Assembly (NCBI RefSeq): GCF_000485595.1
Contig: NW_014578031.1
Location: forward strand, 32,429-53,117
Length of the DNA stretch: 20,689 nucleotides
Direction: 5' to 3'
DNA from: Priapulus caudatus
Lineage: Eukaryota; Priapulida; Priapulimorpha; Priapulimorphida; Priapulidae
The translations under genes and the position numbers were made by a program. Positions within the stretch are counted from its first letter, which is position 1. The number at the start of each line of letters is the position of its first letter. Positions 17,342 to 20,689 of the stretch are shown here, in pieces. The notes under the pieces are model-generated. The model was not told where the DNA came from. It ran no database searches and worked only from the letters and a program-made list of their open reading frames with translations.

Positions 17342-18140
17342 GCTAAGTAAGCAGCGGAGCATAGGTAGATTTTTGACTTAGAGCGCCGCGCCGCCATTAA
17401 TCGGAAGTAGTCCAGGGCGGGCATGCATAACAGAGACAATCAATAACTGTGGTGTTTTATTGTCATCTGGTGGCGTATCCTGTTCACTGACACTAATCCC
17501 ATAAAAATCTGTCTACGTAAAAGCATGCGCTGCTTCGCCATCGCCCGGACGACGCAGGTCAATCTGGTTGAATTCAGATAAATATATACTCGCCCATCAC
17601 GTTGTATTTAAGCAGGCAGCGATTATAAAATGCAATAGTTATCATAGTAGAACACAATTACATGAGTTTACTGTAACTTTCACGCTCATGTTTTTATTAG
17701 CAATATTAAATCGAATCGATCGAATGCGATCGAAATATCGAAAAAATAATATTATATCAATAATCGAATCGAAATAATGTTGATACGGCAATGACTAGTC
17801 CTAGTTAATGCGTTACAGAATAAGAAAGAGAAAAGAAGAGTAATTGAAGTAATACCCGTCGATTAGCATTGATTAGTAAAGTGTTAGTTTTGAGCAAATT
17901 GTTTAATCGTCAAAGCAGACTTTTGTTTTGTTTCAGTTATCATACTGTTTTGAACCAAAGAGTTAAAGATCTTTAATAATTGACCACGTTATATGAAGAT
18001 GTAAGTAAATTAAATTAGTAACTGTATCATTAGTACAGGCCCTATGGAACTAATCTACAAGAAAAGGGATGTCACGTATCCAGGTGCTGTGTCTGGTGTT
18101 TTGTTCTCTGCCAAGCCAGGTGTCAGTGATACGTAGCGAC
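17342..18140. other. Intergenic, AT-rich, no gene recognised
   Basis: No exon-like frame was found. Bases about 17705-17775 are rich in ATCGAA-type strings (AATCGAATCGATCGAA), also seen at about 17275-17300. It appears to be a diverged simple repeat. Confidence 0.45.
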
Positions 18141-18149
18141 CCAATGAGA

Positions 18150-18460
18150 ATATACGCTACACGCGACGTTGCCCTGCGACAGGTGTGACCGACGGATTGT
18201 CTATAGCGGTATTGTCTATAACGTCTATACGGTTGTATACGTGGTTTGGTCTATAGGTCTAATAGGTATTGTAACCCTAGCAATACGCTTTGTTGGAGCT
18301 ACACGCGACGTCACCGTGACCTATGATTATGAGCTAGTCACGTTAATTGCTAGCTCTACTGCTAAGTACTATAAGTCCCCGCTTTACAATGATTAACTGC
18401 CGCTGGCCCAAGCGGCAGTTAATGTAAGCGGCTATAGTACTAGAGCTATGTTAATTGCAT
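18150..18460. repeat. Candidate foldback element with 13-bp perfect stem
   Basis: ATTAACTGCCGCT and AGCGGCAGTTAAT form a perfect stem around GGCCCA (18392-18423). It extends imperfectly outward through CCGCTT.ACA and AGTACTATA on both sides. The left part carries four TCTATA-type units (about 18199-18257) and two copies of CTACACGCGACGT (about 18161 and 18300). No coding capacity and no clear target duplication. Confidence 0.5.
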
Positions 18461-18637
18461 ACCTATCCCGCATCTTCCCTGCTTATGTTGTATCCAACAC
18501 GTAATAGAGAAACGCTACATTCACATGTCACAACCGACAGGTTGATTTAGCTTAATTAATACGCTTGGCAGGCGTTGCTGCTGAGTGTTGATTGACTGTT
18601 GTTGTTGCCACAGTTTCATTGTTAGGACATTGGGAAT

Positions 18638-19168
18638 TTGGTAAAACGTCACGGGACTGAAAGCGGCGTAAAAGATGAAGTCACACACAAACATTCCAAA
18701 TTATTATTTATTTTAAGCAGTTATAGTACATTAACAGCAAAAATATACATCAGCGTGATCGAGGAATATTTTGGCAGTGGCCTGCAGACTGCAAAATTTC
18801 GCATCACTGGGCGCTTTTTCCACAGGTTTCACGGGTGCAGCCATCATGCCACAGTGAACAGTTGTAGAACAGTAGATGTGCACTGTACGTCGGCCGGCAG
18901 GACCGCTGATGTTTTTGGGACTGCACTTCCTGGCAGAGGGCAATCTGAGACGACTAGCAGGCAAGAGTTGTTAGACTTTCTACTGAGACTATATCCTGAA
19001 TTCACCACTTCTGCTGATATTCTCGTTGCCATCAGCATGAGTCCATGTGTAACCAAACTTGGAATCTGCGCAATCTCGAGATTGCGCAGCGATTGTGCTG
19101 CCCAAACTGCGGATTCCCTAGTTTGGCTGACCAATCTCGAGATTGCGCAAACTGAAAATAGTCGGTGA
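18638..19168 (+). other. Unrecognised 176-codon open frame containing repeated palindromes
   Basis: This is the longest open frame in the window, but it is not recognisable as a protein. The minus strand is open over much of the same stretch. A minus-strand reading (18964-18731, ending DHADVYFCC then TAA) is followed within about 30 bases by AATAAA at about 18705-18715 (minus), so a minus-strand terminal exon is an alternative. The plus frame ends within palindromic DNA that is translated as repeated residues (ISRLR, NLEIAQ). I rate both as unproven. Confidence 0.2.
19066..19150. repeat. Pair of CAATCTCGAGATTG palindromes
   Basis: A perfect 24-bp palindrome, CTGCGCAATCTC/GAGATTGCGCAG, spans 19066-19089. 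A second copy of its core, CAATCTCGAGATTGCGCAA, lies at 19132-19150. Between them is an inverted pair CCAAACT/AGTTTGG, so the whole 85-bp block can fold into several alternative hairpins. Confidence 0.8.
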
Positions 19169-19289
19169 TTCGACAACCGCTCATAGCGAGTGTAGGGTGT
19201 GCGTCGTGCAAACTAGGAAGTTATTTAACTCATATATATCCAATTATTTATTATAATCATTTATTATTTATACAAAGGTGCCAAACACA

Positions 19290-20110
19290 TTGAGGAAAGA
19301 AGGTATACGACCTTATAGTTATGATATAACGTTTGAAATCCTAATAATCACATGTTTGTGCAAGCTCTGTTTACCTCCTCTGACACTGTCGCTGACTCTG
19401 ACTCTGACTCTGTTTTACTTACTCTTAGTCTTAGTCTTAGGTATTTTGATTTGTAAAATTACGTAGGGCATACGTCTACTTCACGTACGCTATGCTAGAG
19501 ATACAACCCACAGGTGCATATTGCAATTGGGGTTTCTATATCAATTATTATATTAATAAAAGAAATATATAGAAAAACTCGGTCATTGTAATTCTATATC
19601 ATGATCATGTTATAGCTTACAACAACAATTCTCATGTCGAGTTTGTGCAGCCCCCCACCCCCGCTTACCTTGCCCAAACTATAGGGATTTTCCTGATATA
19701 TATCAAATTAATTAAAGCATCTATTTAATCTCCTAACCAGGATACCAATTCTAATTAAGAAAGAAGATATACTAACTTATTGTAATCCTATATTGATCAT
19801 TATAATTATAGGGGATTTTGATTGTAAAAATTACGTATTGTCTAGAAGTAGGCATACGGTAGCCAACCCAGGCTCTACCACTGTTTCACGAGTAGCCACT
19901 GCTGCATTGGCTTGTGACCTTCTCGCCAATGTAAGCGAGAAGGTAAATTGTGGCTAGCCATACGGTAGCTCTACAAATGTAACCCTTTTGCTCCACCACA
20001 TGCCTACAGGGAAGGGCTACATTTGTAGAGCTAAGCATACGGTAGTTCTATAGCTAGGCATACGGCAGCTGTACCTACTTCACTTTATGCTACAGTCATC
20101 AGCCTATAGG
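19290..20110. repeat. Diverged direct repeats and hairpins with GCATACGG motif
   Basis: TTTTGATTTGTAAAATTACGTA (about 19443) recurs as TTTTGATTGTAAAAATTACGTA (about 19816). GAAAGAAGGTATACGA (about 19297) recurs as GAAAGAAGATATACTA (about 19760). CTACTTCAC..TATGCTA recurs at about 19476 and 20077. The second half holds hairpins ACCTTCTCGC/GCGAGAAGGT (about 19917-19944) and TAGCTCTACAAATGTAACCCTT with its complement (about 19966-20033), bordered by repeated CATACGGTAG strings. This looks like several related small non-autonomous elements. Also a short (TCTGAC)n/(TCTTAG)n tract at about 19390-19440. Confidence 0.5.
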
Positions 20111-20281
20111 TTTATGTATATTGGCATTATATGTTTCACAAATGTTATTTCACCCACTTGTGGTGTGTTACAGATCCCAATCATTTGTGATGTCGACATG
20201 AATAAAGCATCAGCGATATATCTGAAAAGAGTGCCTACTCATTTATGAGGAAGATGTTCGAGTGGCAACACCAGGGACAAC

Positions 20282-20689
20282 ATGTTTGTAGTCCAGTGTC
20301 CTATCAGTGACTGTCCTTTCAAAGAAGACGACCTCAACACCACCATGGTCGCCACACTTCTGACGACACATGCAACCATCCACACTGCAGCTGCCCCCAG
20401 TACTGCTGCTGCTGCTGCAAGAGTTGAGGGAGTGAATAGACCCTCTATATTTTTAGCTGAGTCAAGTGAAAACTGGTCCTGCTTAATCTCTGGGTGTAAT
20501 CCTATAGTGTTGCAATAAAACACTGGGAATGCAGGTGGGTCGGTCGCTCACCGACAAGTCCGAAGAGGACGTATTGAAAGCCATGCGAGTTCTTGCCATT
20601 AGTGAGGAGAACACCATGATGACACGCGCTCTCTCCACAACGTGCACCGGAATTGTGATAATGCGGTTCGCACACTGATCCGTTAACAC
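20282..20689 (+). pseudogene. Broken LTR-retrotransposon gag, N-terminal part
   Basis: The frame from ATG 20282 reads CPISDCPFKEDDLNTTMVAT and continues to a THATIH segment, giving a C-x4-C...H-x3-H arrangement like a C2H2 finger. An Ala-rich linker and VNRPSIFLAESSENWS follow. This layout (finger, then a KRPTI...SSEDW-type block) is the N-terminus of a gag family of Ty3-like LTR retrotransposons seen in aquatic invertebrates. The frame stops at TAA 20516-20518. After an apparent internal deletion, another frame shows LTDKSEEDVLKAMR and ISEENTMMTRA, the expected later gag segment, before shifting again near 20630. It runs off the right edge. At least one deletion and one frameshift make it non-functional. 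Confidence 0.7.

Noticed and set aside
16875-17381. 168-codon plus-strand frame
   Set aside because: No ATG-based start with support, it runs through the poly-T tract as poly-Phe, and the opposite strand is also open.

Overview
The window reads as animal nuclear DNA, probably from an aquatic invertebrate. It has an AT-rich background, short exons with GT/AG borders separated by long introns, and many mobile-element remnants. It also has (TTAGGG)n-type telomeric DNA and a retrotransposon gag of a kind known from aquatic invertebrates. The exact phylum cannot be read from the sequence. Two cellular genes are recognisable, and they converge.

Left part (1-6700, + strand). After the 3' end of a non-LTR retrotransposon (1-324) comes the 3' portion of a SMAP-type ArfGAP gene. 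Seven exons between 1322 and 6344 encode the clathrin-box region, the conserved KDSILSLYG block, a Met/Gln/Gly-rich tail with a polyglutamine tract, and the terminal QTLSTNLW motif. The catalytic ArfGAP domain must lie upstream of the window. All seven exons join in phase without a break.

Right-centre (11561-about 15433, - strand). This is PEX13, the peroxisomal import docking factor, with its SH3 domain split over two exons. The two 3'-most exons are clean. The exons from about 13640 to 15134 carry many single-base frameshifts, and one stop appears in the reading where those shifts were followed. This means either a decaying gene or an indel-rich patch of assembly. A CpG-rich block (about 15700-17200) lies on its 5' side.

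Mobile and repeated DNA. A family with hairpin ends and a two-monomer core is present three times (2147, 10079, 12423). Each monomer carries direct repeats of AGGTCA spaced by one base. At 8207-8530 a Mutator-like miniature element (about 91-bp inverted ends, 11-bp target duplication) holds an interstitial telomeric array; it sits inside a decayed minus-strand coding remnant. The SMAP 3' UTR region contains a foldback element. The right third (17.2-20.2 kb) holds hairpins and diverged direct repeats. The window ends in a broken LTR-retrotransposon gag.

No RNA genes, CRISPR arrays or prokaryotic features are seen. The most interesting items are the telomere-carrying transposon, the dispersed AGGTCA DR1 repeat family with a covarying hairpin, and the frameshift-dense PEX13.
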